Shown here: positions 1-4,928 of the stretch, piece by piece | Layout: every line of letters begins with the position of its first letter | How positions within the stretch are numbered: position 1 is the first letter of the stretch | Assembly (NCBI GenBank): GCA_030040475.1 | Contig: JASHTQ010000505.1 | Span: 1-10,054, forward strand | Length of the DNA stretch: 10,054 nucleotides | Source: Streptosporangiaceae bacterium | GTDB lineage: Bacteria > Actinomycetota > Actinomycetes > Streptosporangiales > Streptosporangiaceae | Direction: 5' to 3' | The notes under the pieces: generated by a model | Told to the model about the DNA's origin: nothing | Database searches by the model: none | Seen by the model: only the letters and a program-made list of their open reading frames with translations | Made by a program: the position numbers and the translations under genes

Positions 1-1
1 C

Positions 2-205
2 GAGCTGATCGCCAAGGGCGCGATGGGCTTCACCTTCGCCTTCCACACCGACGACATCCAGGGCCTGTTCGAGTCCCTGAAGGCGCACGGCGTCACCGAC
101 TTCACCCAGGAACCCACCGAGCACTTCTACGGGACCGACATGGGGGTCCGCGACCCGTTCGGCAACCAGATCCGGATCATCCAGCCGCCGAAGGCCGCCG
201 GCTAG
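2..205 (+). CDS. VOC-family (glyoxalase/bleomycin-resistance fold) protein, C-terminal fragment
   Basis: The gene enters from the left edge, and only its last 67 codons plus the TAG stop at 203-205 are visible. The open frame runs from base 2, so the ATG at 23 is probably internal. The visible part has the usual end of a vicinal-oxygen-chelate domain: a strand with FAFHTDDI, a helix with LFESLKAHG, and the near-terminal signature RDPFGNQIRIIQ, which in this superfamily forms the last strands around the metal or ligand site. VOC proteins include glyoxalase I, dioxygenases and antibiotic-binding resistance proteins. The visible part cannot say which, and substrate-determining residues lie mainly outside the window. 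An insertion sequence begins at the base after the stop, so the coding end seems intact, but the gene's native downstream region and terminator have been displaced. Confidence 0.8.
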   Translation, partial: ELIAKGAMGFTFAFHTDDIQGLFESLKAHGVTDFTQEPTEHFYGTDMGVRDPFGNQIRIIQPPKAAG

Positions 206-219
206 GCCGAAGTTCCCCC
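206..219 (+). repeat. Left terminal inverted repeat of the IS
   Basis: GCCGAAGTTCCCCC, a perfect inverted copy of 2150-2163. Similarity continues loosely for a few more bases inward (TGG here, CAGG at the other end). The repeat starts at the base right after the TAG stop of the upstream VOC gene. Confidence 0.85.
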
Positions 220-281
220 TGGTGATCCGCGCGTTTGGCCGTTTACCTGGGTTTTCGTGAGGCGCGGGCCGGGGTTGCTGA

Positions 282-2018
282 CTACGCGAGCCCGAGGCGG
301 TGGCTGGCGCCGAGCAGTTCGAGGGCGTGGTGCTGGAGCGGGGTGGGGGTGGTGACGAGCCGGAAGCCGGGCAGGGCGGGGTCGGCGGGGGTGATGGTGT
401 TCAGGCAGATGGTGGCCAGGTCGGCCAGCAGGGTGGCGAAGCTGTGCACCGGCTGGTCTCCGGGAGCGTGCTTGGTGGCGGCCTTGGCCAGGGCTTTCGG
501 GGAGCGGGTTGCGGGGGCGACCGGGCTGGGCCGGGCGGCTTGGGCAGTGGCCTTGTCGTCGTCGGTGAACAGGACCGGAGCGAGCCGGGCTTGCATGTGC
601 CAGGTGATGTAGTACGACAGCATCCTCAGGAACACGTGCGCCCGGGCCCGGTCTTCGGTGTGCTGCCGGATGGGCCGGATGTCCAGGTCGGTGTTGAAGG
701 CGCGGAAGGCTCTTTCGACCTGGGCGAGGGCCTTGTAGGAGGAGACCACGGCGCCGCTGTCCAGGTCGCTGGCGGCGACGCTGGTGCGCAGCACGTAGAT
801 GCCGTCGAGCTGCGCCTCGGCGGCGATGGAGTCCTGGTTCCGGGCGTAAGTGAGGTGGTCGTCGCCGATGTCGACGGTGAAGTGCTTGGCGACCTTGCGC
901 CGGGTCAGGATCCTGTCTGCCCGCACGGCGATCGCGTCCTGGCCGCGCAGCGGCCGCCGGGCCCGGGCGCAGGCCGCGGCTATTTTCTCCAGGTCAGCCT
1001 CGGTCGCTGTGAGCAGGGATTCCCGCTTGCGGGCCCGCTCGGCTGCCAGGAACGGGTTCATGCAGGCGACCAGCCGTTCGCCGGGGAAGTCCGGGCTGGT
1101 GATCTCGGCCAGGTCCTGGACGTCGAACAGGGTCAGCTGCAGGTCCCCGTCCCGGGCCAGCTTCTTGACCTGCGGGGCGCGCAGCGCGGTGATCCAGTCC
1201 AGGTGCGCGGGGGCGACGTCCTCGCGCAGCCGCGCGGCGGTCAGCATGCCGCGGTCGCCCACGAGCACGACCTTAGCGATCCCGAACCGGTCCTTGACCC
1301 TGGTCACCTGGGCGGCCACGGTCGCCGGGTCCCCGGTGTTGCCCTTGAAGACCTCGATCGCGACCGGGATGCCCTCGGGGGAGGTCAGCAGCCCGTAGAC
1401 GATCTGCAGCCGGCCCCGTACCCCGTCCTTGGGATGGCCGATGGCGCCCAGCGGGCAGGTCCGGCCCTCGAACGCGGCGCTGGACACGTCATACAGCACC
1501 AAGGCGCCGCCGGCCAGGTGCCGGGCGGCCAGCGCGTCCTGGATCGCGTCCTGCCGGCCGTGCAGCCAGTCCATCGCCTCATACAGGTCGTCCTCGTCGC
1601 ACGACCCTAGGCCGAGGACCTCGCCCAGCGAGCTGGCCGCGGTCTCTTCTCGCAGCCCGCGGGCGATGGCCAGCTTGGAGTCCGGCGCGATCACCTGCGC
1701 GGCCGCCATCGCGACGACCAGGTCCCGCTGCCGGGACGGCACCGGGTCGATCAGCTCCTCCAGGCCCAGCGCCCGCGCCGTGCCCAGGACGGCGGCGACG
1801 TGGCCATGCGGCAGGCTGCGGGTGATCTCGAACGCCCCCTCCAGGGCGGCGGCCGGCGGCTGGCCCTTCAGCACCCGGGACAGCGCGTCGACCTTGGCCT
1901 CGGGCCAGGCCGACAGGTTGGCCAGGGTGCGGTTCTTGACCTTGCCGGCCTCGCGGTAGCTTTCCCGCAGCAAGATGGCGGGCGGTGACCCGCGATTCGG
2001 GACCTTGGCCACGTACAT
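282..2018 (-). CDS. IS1634-family DDE transposase
   Basis: This 578-residue protein catalyses DNA strand cleavage and transfer at the ends of its own element. The N-terminus (MYVAKVPNRGSPP, then RESYREAGKVKNRTLANLS) is a familiar opening of actinobacterial IS1634-type transposases. The RNase H-like core follows: first Asp at 177 in LVLYDVSS, second Asp at 255 in VLVGDRGML, and Glu 435 in the helix YKALAQVERAFR, after the DGIYVLRT strand (405-412). The insert between D255 and E435 is long, as usual for IS4-like all-beta insertion domains. The HVFLRMLSYYITWHM segment (461-475) follows the Glu. I chose the ATG at 2018 because a perfect TATAAT lies 6 nt upstream, which would place transcription start on the ATG itself. 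There are no frameshifts, so it looks intact. Long open frames opposite this gene are GC-driven shadows. Confidence 0.93.
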   Translation of the reverse strand: MYVAKVPNRGSPPAILLRESYREAGKVKNRTLANLSAWPEAKVDALSRVLKGQPPAAALEGAFEITRSLPHGHVAAVLGTARALGLEELIDPVPSRQRDLVVAMAAAQVIAPDSKLAIARGLREETAASSLGEVLGLGSCDEDDLYEAMDWLHGRQDAIQDALAARHLAGGALVLYDVSSAAFEGRTCPLGAIGHPKDGVRGRLQIVYGLLTSPEGIPVAIEVFKGNTGDPATVAAQVTRVKDRFGIAKVVLVGDRGMLTAARLREDVAPAHLDWITALRAPQVKKLARDGDLQLTLFDVQDLAEITSPDFPGERLVACMNPFLAAERARKRESLLTATEADLEKIAAACARARRPLRGQDAIAVRADRILTRRKVAKHFTVDIGDDHLTYARNQDSIAAEAQLDGIYVLRTSVAASDLDSGAVVSSYKALAQVERAFRAFNTDLDIRPIRQHTEDRARAHVFLRMLSYYITWHMQARLAPVLFTDDDKATAQAARPSPVAPATRSPKALAKAATKHAPGDQPVHSFATLLADLATICLNTITPADPALPGFRLVTTPTPLQHHALELLGASHRLGLA

Positions 2019-2024
2019 GCATAC

Positions 2025-2053
2025 ATTATAGCCAGAATTGTCATATCCGTCAG
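2025..2053 (-). promoter_or_regulatory. Transposase promoter, probably leaderless
   Basis: On the minus strand a perfect -10 box TATAAT (2030-2025) is preceded after 17 bp by CTGACG (2053-2048; 4 of 6 matches to TTGACA). The ATG follows the -10 box after only GTATGC. Initiation at the usual distance would therefore begin at or within a base of the start codon, giving a leaderless mRNA. No Shine-Dalgarno sequence could fit between them. The region is strikingly AT-rich for this genome. Confidence 0.65.
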
Positions 2054-2149
2054 CAGAAACATAGAGTTTACATGTCTACGTAACGTCCTGTCTGCAGGCG
2101 TGAGTCACCAGCTCACACCGATGTCGGGATCTTCCTAACCCGCTGCCTG

Positions 2150-2163
2150 GGGGGAACTTCGGC
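2150..2163 (-). repeat. Right terminal inverted repeat of the IS
   Basis: Read on the minus strand this is GCCGAAGTTCCCCC, a perfect match to the left end at 206-219. Outside it lies TTAA, compared with CTAG outside the left end. Confidence 0.85.
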
Positions 2164-2175
2164 TTAACGGTTCGG

Positions 2176-2231
2176 GGGAAGATCGGGGCCCGCGGGAAGA
2201 AAAGGGGTGCCAGGACGCACCTGATCTTCCC
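2176..2231. repeat. 9-bp inverted repeat beside the IS
   Basis: GGGAAGATC (2176-2184) pairs perfectly with GATCTTCCC (2223-2231) across a 38-nt spacer. Related GATC(C/T)TCCCGG sequences recur at 2241-2255, so several alternative pairings are possible. Function is unknown. It lies in the gene-free stretch right of the insertion sequence. Confidence 0.4.
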
Positions 2232-2265
2232 GGGAGCCCGGATCCTCCCGGATCTTCGGGCAGGA

Positions 2266-2336
2266 CCGGGCACCAGCGGGCACATCCGCACCGCTGCGCG
2301 CACCATGCACGCCGGGTGCGGGATCGCGGTGCCCGG
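2266..2336. repeat. Nested inverted repeat, possible cruciform or RNA hairpin
   Basis: The outer arms CCGGGCACC (2266-2274) and GGTGCCCGG (2328-2336) are perfect complements. Inside them ATCCGCACC (2284-2292) pairs with GGTGCGGGAT (2315-2324) with one bulged G. The nesting suggests a single long, imperfect stem of about 70 nt. It is not next to a stop codon of a recognised gene, so a terminator role is uncertain. Confidence 0.5.
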
Positions 2337-2365
2337 CTGGCATCGGAGGCGACTACAAGTCCGCC

Positions 2366-2717
2366 GTGGCCGCGATGGTCAGCCGACGGGCGTGTGCAGA
2401 GTCGGTGGGGTCCGTCCTCCCGGAGCGGGTGTGCCACGAGTTCTGGTCCGGCCGGTGCTTCCGGTGGGGTGCGTGTCCCCCCGGCCCCGATTGGCGGGGT
2501 CTGTGCGCCACGAGCCCCGTACGCGCGCCGACCAGCGCGGACTGGGGCAGGCGGTTACAGGTGCACGGTGGCCTGGATGGTCAGCCGGGTGTGTGCAGGG
2601 TTGGTGTCGTCCCCTCTTTGGTTCCCAGTGTGCCCTGTAGTGTCCCACTGGTCACTTGCGTTCGGAACCTGCCGACCGTCCGTCGGAGCGGACGTGCGCA
2701 GAGTCGGCCGGGTCCGC
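2366..2717 (+). repeat. Degraded direct repeats, three copies
   Basis: Copy A (about 2366-2416) and copy B (about 2567-2613) share GATGGTCAGCCG exactly (2374-2385 and 2576-2587), followed by a GTGTGCAG motif. Copy C (about 2688-2717) matches A over 20 of 23 bases (2392-2414 against 2694-2716, core GCAGAGTCGG..GGGTCCG). Between A and B a second related pair occurs: GGTGGGGT...GTG(T/C)GCCACGAG-like blocks at about 2404-2440 and 2463-2514. Spacing is irregular (about 200 and 120 bp), so this is not a CRISPR array. It may be a decayed repeat family or the remains of duplicated sequence. Confidence 0.5.
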
Positions 2718-2829
2718 TCTTGCGTACCCGAGCGCTTAACGCCGGCGAAGCACCTCGGTTCGCCCGGATTACCCGCCGATTGAACCATTTCGCGTGCCGG
2801 TGCGTGACTGAGGGTAGGAACTACTCGTC

Positions 2830-2838
2830 AGGGGGTGA
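2830..2838 (+). promoter_or_regulatory. Ribosome binding site fixing the GTG start at 2845
   Basis: AGGGGGTGA is a strong match to the anti-Shine-Dalgarno complement (AGGAGGTGA with one mismatch) and ends 6 nt before the GTG at 2845. This decides that start. Confidence 0.7.
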
Positions 2839-2844
2839 CCTACG

Positions 2845-3468
2845 GTGACCGCTGCATATCCGGTTCTTGCCCCGGAACCTACGGGTCCCGTGAGTCCCGC
2901 CCCGGCTCGCCCGTGGCACTGCGGGCCCTCGTGGGGCACCAGAGCCCGCGCCTTCCCGGGCATACCCGCCTCGGTGCCGGAGGCGCGCAGGTACGTCGGC
3001 CGCCTGCTTGACGGCTGCCCGGCCAAGGAGACCCTGGTGATCTGCGTGTCCGAGCTCGCCACGAACGCGATTGCGCACACCGCCTCGGGTGGCCGCGGCT
3101 CGTTCACGGTCGAGGTCAACTGCCCGCGAGAGGGAGTGGCCAGGATCGCGGTCACCGATGCAGGCGGCGGCGGCGTTCCCGCGCCTGGACGCCTGCTGCC
3201 GGTGCCCGGCGAGATCATGGCCGAAGGCGGCCGCGGCCTCGCGATGGTGGCCGCGTGCACCAGTCGGTGGGGCTACGCGGACGCGCCCTCCGGACCCGGC
3301 CACACCGTCTGGGCCGAGACCTGCTGGCCGGTCGGCATCCCCTCGGCCGAGTCCGTCGGCCCTCTCCGTAAGAACTCCCGCCGGTCCCGTGCCGTGGTGT
3401 CCGCCGCGGACCGGCGGGACCAAGCCAACCCCGATGATCCGACCGGGCCGGGAGGCGACGCGGCCTAG
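2845..3468 (+). CDS. HATPase_c ATP-binding protein, RsbW/anti-sigma-like
   Basis: This 207-residue soluble protein carries a GHKL-type ATPase domain like those of the anti-sigma kinases RsbW and SpoIIAB. These bind a sigma factor and phosphorylate an anti-anti-sigma antagonist, usually on Ser. The N box is ELATNAIAH (70-78), with Asn 74 expected to coordinate Mg. The G1 box is VTDAGGGG (103-110), with Asp 105 contacting adenine. The G2 box is EGGRGLAMV (127-135). Residues 38-60 match the usual lead-in helix (PASVPEARRYVGRLL). About 35 N-terminal and 45 C-terminal residues are polar, Pro-rich and probably disordered. The GTG start is set by AGGGGGTGA 6 nt upstream. No antagonist, PP2C phosphatase or sigma gene lies in the window, so this is one of the many orphan RsbW-like proteins of actinomycetes and its partner is unknown. 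Confidence 0.85.
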   Translation: MTAAYPVLAPEPTGPVSPAPARPWHCGPSWGTRARAFPGIPASVPEARRYVGRLLDGCPAKETLVICVSELATNAIAHTASGGRGSFTVEVNCPREGVARIAVTDAGGGGVPAPGRLLPVPGEIMAEGGRGLAMVAACTSRWGYADAPSGPGHTVWAETCWPVGIPSAESVGPLRKNSRRSRAVVSAADRRDQANPDDPTGPGGDAA

Positions 3469-3493
3469 CGCGGAGGCTTCCGCGTCGCCTCCC
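3450..3493 (+). terminator. GC-rich hairpin over the stop codon of the HATPase gene
   Basis: GGGAGGCGACGCGG (3450-3463) pairs perfectly with CCGCGTCGCCTCCC (3480-3493), a 14-bp stem with a 16-nt loop. The TAG stop (3466-3468) lies in the loop. There is no U-tract, as is common for actinobacterial terminators. The left arm is coding and gives the last residues GGDAA. Confidence 0.7.
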
Positions 3494-3497
3494 CATC

Positions 3498-3538
3498 GGC
3501 CCGGCCGCTGTGCAGGCCCGGCCGCTGTGCAGGCCCGG
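3498..3538 (+). repeat. 17-bp tandem repeat, 2.4 copies
   Basis: The unit GGCCCGGCCGCTGTGCA occurs exactly at 3498-3514 and 3515-3531, with a partial third copy GGCCCGG at 3532-3538. It follows the terminator hairpin directly and lies in no gene. It looks like a slippage-prone minisatellite. Confidence 0.85.
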
Positions 3539-3618
3539 ACGCAGGGCCGCATCCACACCGGCTGCGCCGGGACCCCAGCGAGCCGAGGCTTTCGACATCG
3601 CTCACACCGAATCAGGTA

Positions 3619-3641
3619 TATCTAATTTGAGATACAATTTG
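3619..3641 (+). promoter_or_regulatory. Leaderless promoter with overlapping operator-like repeat, XRE operon
   Basis: A -10 box TACAAT (3633-3638) lies 7 nt before the ATG at 3646, implying a leaderless transcript. No Shine-Dalgarno sequence and no good -35 box are visible. The inverted repeat TATCT-N6-AGATA (3619-3623, 3630-3634) overlaps the -10 box, and AATTTG is repeated directly at 3624-3629 and 3636-3641. This AT-rich island in GC-rich DNA is a likely binding site, most simply for the XRE protein encoded next to it (autoregulation is inferred). Confidence 0.55.
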
Positions 3642-3645
3642 TAGT

Positions 3646-3999
3646 ATGGACCGCGAACAGGGATCGAGCCCGGATGGCGAGTTCGGCACGCCGCTGCCCG
3701 TGCTGCCGGGCTTCCGCGAGATGGCGCTGCGCCGGATGGCAGGAGACCAGGCGGCCACCGCGGCCAGGATGGCGGAGGACCGCGGCCGACTGATCCGCGA
3801 GCTGGCCGAACAGCGCCAGGCGGCCGGCCTGTCCCAGACCGAGGTCGCGGCGCTGATGGGTACCTCCCAGTCCGCGGTGGCCAGGCTCGAGTCCGGCATC
3901 GCGGACGTGCGCGCCTCCACGCTGGAGCGCTATGCGGCCGCGGTCGGCGGCCAGATCACCTGGAGACTCAACCACCCCGAGGAAGGAACCAGCGGATGA
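3646..3999 (+). CDS. XRE-family helix-turn-helix regulator
   Basis: This is a 117-residue DNA-binding protein. The helix-turn-helix spans about residues 62-82 (LSQTEVAALMGTSQSAVARLE) and is followed by SGIADVRASTLERYAAAVGG, the standard continuation of XRE/HigA-type domains. Residues 25-60 form a likely helix (AEDRGRLIRELAEQRQAA), and the first 20 residues are polar and Pro-rich. I chose the ATG at 3646 because of the TACAAT box placed for a leaderless mRNA. The ATG at 3721 would drop 25 residues and has no better ribosome site. The stop TGA overlaps the ATG of the next gene (ATGA, 3996-3999), so the two are translationally coupled. It resembles antitoxins of HigBA systems, but no RelE/HigB toxin lies on either side. 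A repressor or activator of the downstream ClpP-like gene is the simpler reading. Confidence 0.85.
   Translation: MDREQGSSPDGEFGTPLPVLPGFREMALRRMAGDQAATAARMAEDRGRLIRELAEQRQAAGLSQTEVAALMGTSQSAVARLESGIADVRASTLERYAAAVGGQITWRLNHPEEGTSG
3980..3988 (+). promoter_or_regulatory. Ribosome binding site of the ClpP-like gene
   Basis: AGGAAGGAA lies inside the end of the XRE gene and ends 7 nt before the ATG at 3996. It supports the overlapping start and coupled translation. Confidence 0.65.
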
Positions 4000-4745
4000 C
4001 CGGAGTGCCACCCAGCGCAGGGCTGAGCATAGGACGCGCGCACATTCCCGGAGGGCCGCCCCGACCGGGCGAGCCCGGCTGGCCCGACCGGCCGGGGGAG
4101 CCGGGCTGGCCCGGCATGCCCGGCATGCCGCCCGCGCAGGCCCCGGTCCCGCCGACGCGCGTCTGGCTGGATCCGCATGCCGACTGGAAGGCCAAGCTGT
4201 ACGAGCGGCTGCTGGAAAAGCGGATCGTGCTGGCCTCGGGTCCGCTGGACGACGACGCGGCCGCCAGGCTCTCGGCCCAGCTGCTGACCCTCGACGCAGA
4301 AGGCGACCAGCCGATCCGCCTGGAGATACAGAACATGCGCGCCGACCTCTCGGCCGCCCTGACCGTCATGGGCATACTCGACGTCATGCGGGTGCCGGTG
4401 CACGCGTGCGTCAGCGGGGAGATCAGCGGCCCTGCCCTCGGCGTGCTGGCATCCTGCCCGCACCGGATCGGCTACCCGAACGCTTCCTTCGTCCTCGCCG
4501 AGCCCAAGCTCAGCTTCGGCGGCACCGTGACCGCGCTGACCGTCCGCGAGCAGCAGGTCAACCGCATGCTCGACACGCTGTACTACAAGCTCGCCGAGGT
4601 GACCGGACGCCAGGCCGACGAGATTCGCGAGGACGCGCGCCGCGGCCGTTCGCTGACTACCGCCCAGGCGGTCGGCTACGGTCTCATCCAGGCCCAGGAG
4701 AAGCCCCCCGCGAATCCGCTTCCCGGCAGTTATCCGGCGACCTGA
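3996..4745 (+). CDS. ClpP-fold protein with degenerate active site and Pro/Gly-rich N-terminal extension
   Basis: This 249-residue protein has a clear Clp protease proteolytic-subunit fold over residues 66-235. LYERLLEKRIVLASGPLDD (68-86) matches the ClpP start region, and REQQVNRMLDTLYYKLAEVTG (184-204) the handle helix with its ...HTG-like end. TTAQAVGYGLI (221-231) matches the conserved (S/T)A.EAVEYGLID. By eye alignment the nucleophile survives as Ser 144 in GEISGPAL. The catalytic His position (MIHQP in ClpP) is Ala 168 in VLAEP, the catalytic Asp (RDR(F/Y)(L/M)S) is Gly 217 in RRGRSL, and the oxyanion glycines (SPGGS) are Arg-Ala 115-116. It therefore probably does not cleave peptides. 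A role as a ClpR-like structural subunit or an adaptor is inferred. Residues 19-53 are collagen-like, with two RPGEPGWP units. Expression is coupled to the XRE gene by an ATGA overlap. Confidence 0.85.
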   Translation: MTGVPPSAGLSIGRAHIPGGPPRPGEPGWPDRPGEPGWPGMPGMPPAQAPVPPTRVWLDPHADWKAKLYERLLEKRIVLASGPLDDDAAARLSAQLLTLDAEGDQPIRLEIQNMRADLSAALTVMGILDVMRVPVHACVSGEISGPALGVLASCPHRIGYPNASFVLAEPKLSFGGTVTALTVREQQVNRMLDTLYYKLAEVTGRQADEIREDARRGRSLTTAQAVGYGLIQAQEKPPANPLPGSYPAT

Positions 4746-4754
4746 CTACGTTCG

Positions 4755-4764
4755 GTAATATTAC
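4755..4764. repeat. 10-bp AT-rich palindrome after the ClpP-like gene
   Basis: GTAATATTAC is a perfect palindrome 10 bp past the stop codon. It is unusual in such GC-rich sequence and could be a protein-binding site. It is too weak to act as a terminator stem. Confidence 0.4.
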
Positions 4765-4790
4765 GGCCTAAAGCACCAGGTAGTCGCAAT

Positions 4791-4804
4791 GACGCCGTGG
4801 CGTC
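4791..4804 (+). terminator. Short inverted repeat, possible terminator of the XRE/ClpP-like operon
   Basis: GACGCC-GT-GGCGTC is a 6-bp perfect inverted repeat 46 bp after the stop codon. As RNA it would form a small GC-rich hairpin followed by GGAAAA, without a U-tract. It is weak evidence. Confidence 0.3.
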
Positions 4805-4818
4805 GGAAAATCGCCCTC

Positions 4819-4847
4819 TGTACACGATTGCTCTCGGTGGGTAACAT
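4819..4847 (+). promoter_or_regulatory. Possible promoter of the Asp-box membrane protein gene
   Basis: TGTACA (4819-4824) and TAACAT (4842-4847) are separated by exactly 17 bp, each matching 4 of 6 bases of the housekeeping -35/-10 consensus. Transcription would start near 4854, upstream of both candidate start codons (4875 and 4929). Confidence 0.3.
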
Positions 4848-4928
4848 CGAAACCGACGCATACGAGTACTAAGCGTGAGGATCGGCGAGAACCATGGCAT
4901 CTCGCGCTTACCTGGACTGGGGCTTGTG

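Larger units (their letters stand above)
206..2163 (-). mobile_element. Complete insertion sequence, IS1634-type, about 1.96 kb
   Basis: The element is bounded by 14-bp perfect terminal inverted repeats (206-219 and 2150-2163; GCCGAAGTTCCCCC read inward) and carries one minus-strand transposase gene that fills most of it. About 76 bp lie between the left end and the transposase stop, and about 145 bp between the start codon and the right end, the latter including an AT-rich promoter. The length fits the IS1634 group of DDE elements (about 1.5-2 kb). No identical target duplication is seen: the bases just outside are CTAG on the left and TTAA on the right. Both fit the pattern YTAR but they differ, so the ends may have been shuffled by recombination or mutated since insertion. 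The reading frame and all three acidic catalytic residues are intact, so the element could be active. Confidence 0.85.
2164..2844. other. 681-bp intergenic stretch without a credible gene
   Basis: Three overlapping plus-strand open frames occur here, but their translations are rich in Arg, Gly, Pro, Ser and Cys with no recognisable domain. They also overlap each other, as expected of GC-rich non-coding DNA. I found no tRNA-like or rRNA-like sequence. What it does hold is inverted repeats near the IS (2176-2336) and a set of degraded direct repeats (2366-2717). The end of the stretch carries the ribosome binding site of the gene at 2845. Confidence 0.6.

Noticed and set aside
300..1610. Long plus-strand open frame opposite the transposase
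   Set aside because: It is a low-complexity Gly/Gln/Asp/Val translation with no recognisable domain, and the other strand encodes a complete DDE transposase.
2366..2717. CRISPR array
   Set aside because: The repeats are diverged, irregularly spaced (about 200 and 120 bp) and not accompanied by cas genes.
2757..2785. tRNA T-arm-like GGTTCG...GAACC sequence
   Set aside because: No cloverleaf can be built around it: the spacing is too long and no acceptor or anticodon stems are present.
2792..2817. SigB-type promoter (GNNT-N16-GGGTAG) before the RsbW-like gene
   Set aside because: The -10 like box ends in G instead of a pyrimidine and the GNNT element is nearly random in such DNA, so the evidence is too weak.
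2305..2848. Three overlapping plus-strand open frames in the intergenic stretch
   Set aside because: The frames overlap each other, the composition is Arg/Gly/Ser/Pro/Cys-rich, and the starts lack convincing ribosome sites. The repeats there cross frames.
3646..4745. Classical HigBA/RelBE toxin-antitoxin operon
   Set aside because: The XRE protein is antitoxin-like, but the only coupled gene is ClpP-fold and no RelE/HigB-type ORF exists upstream between 3469 and 3645.
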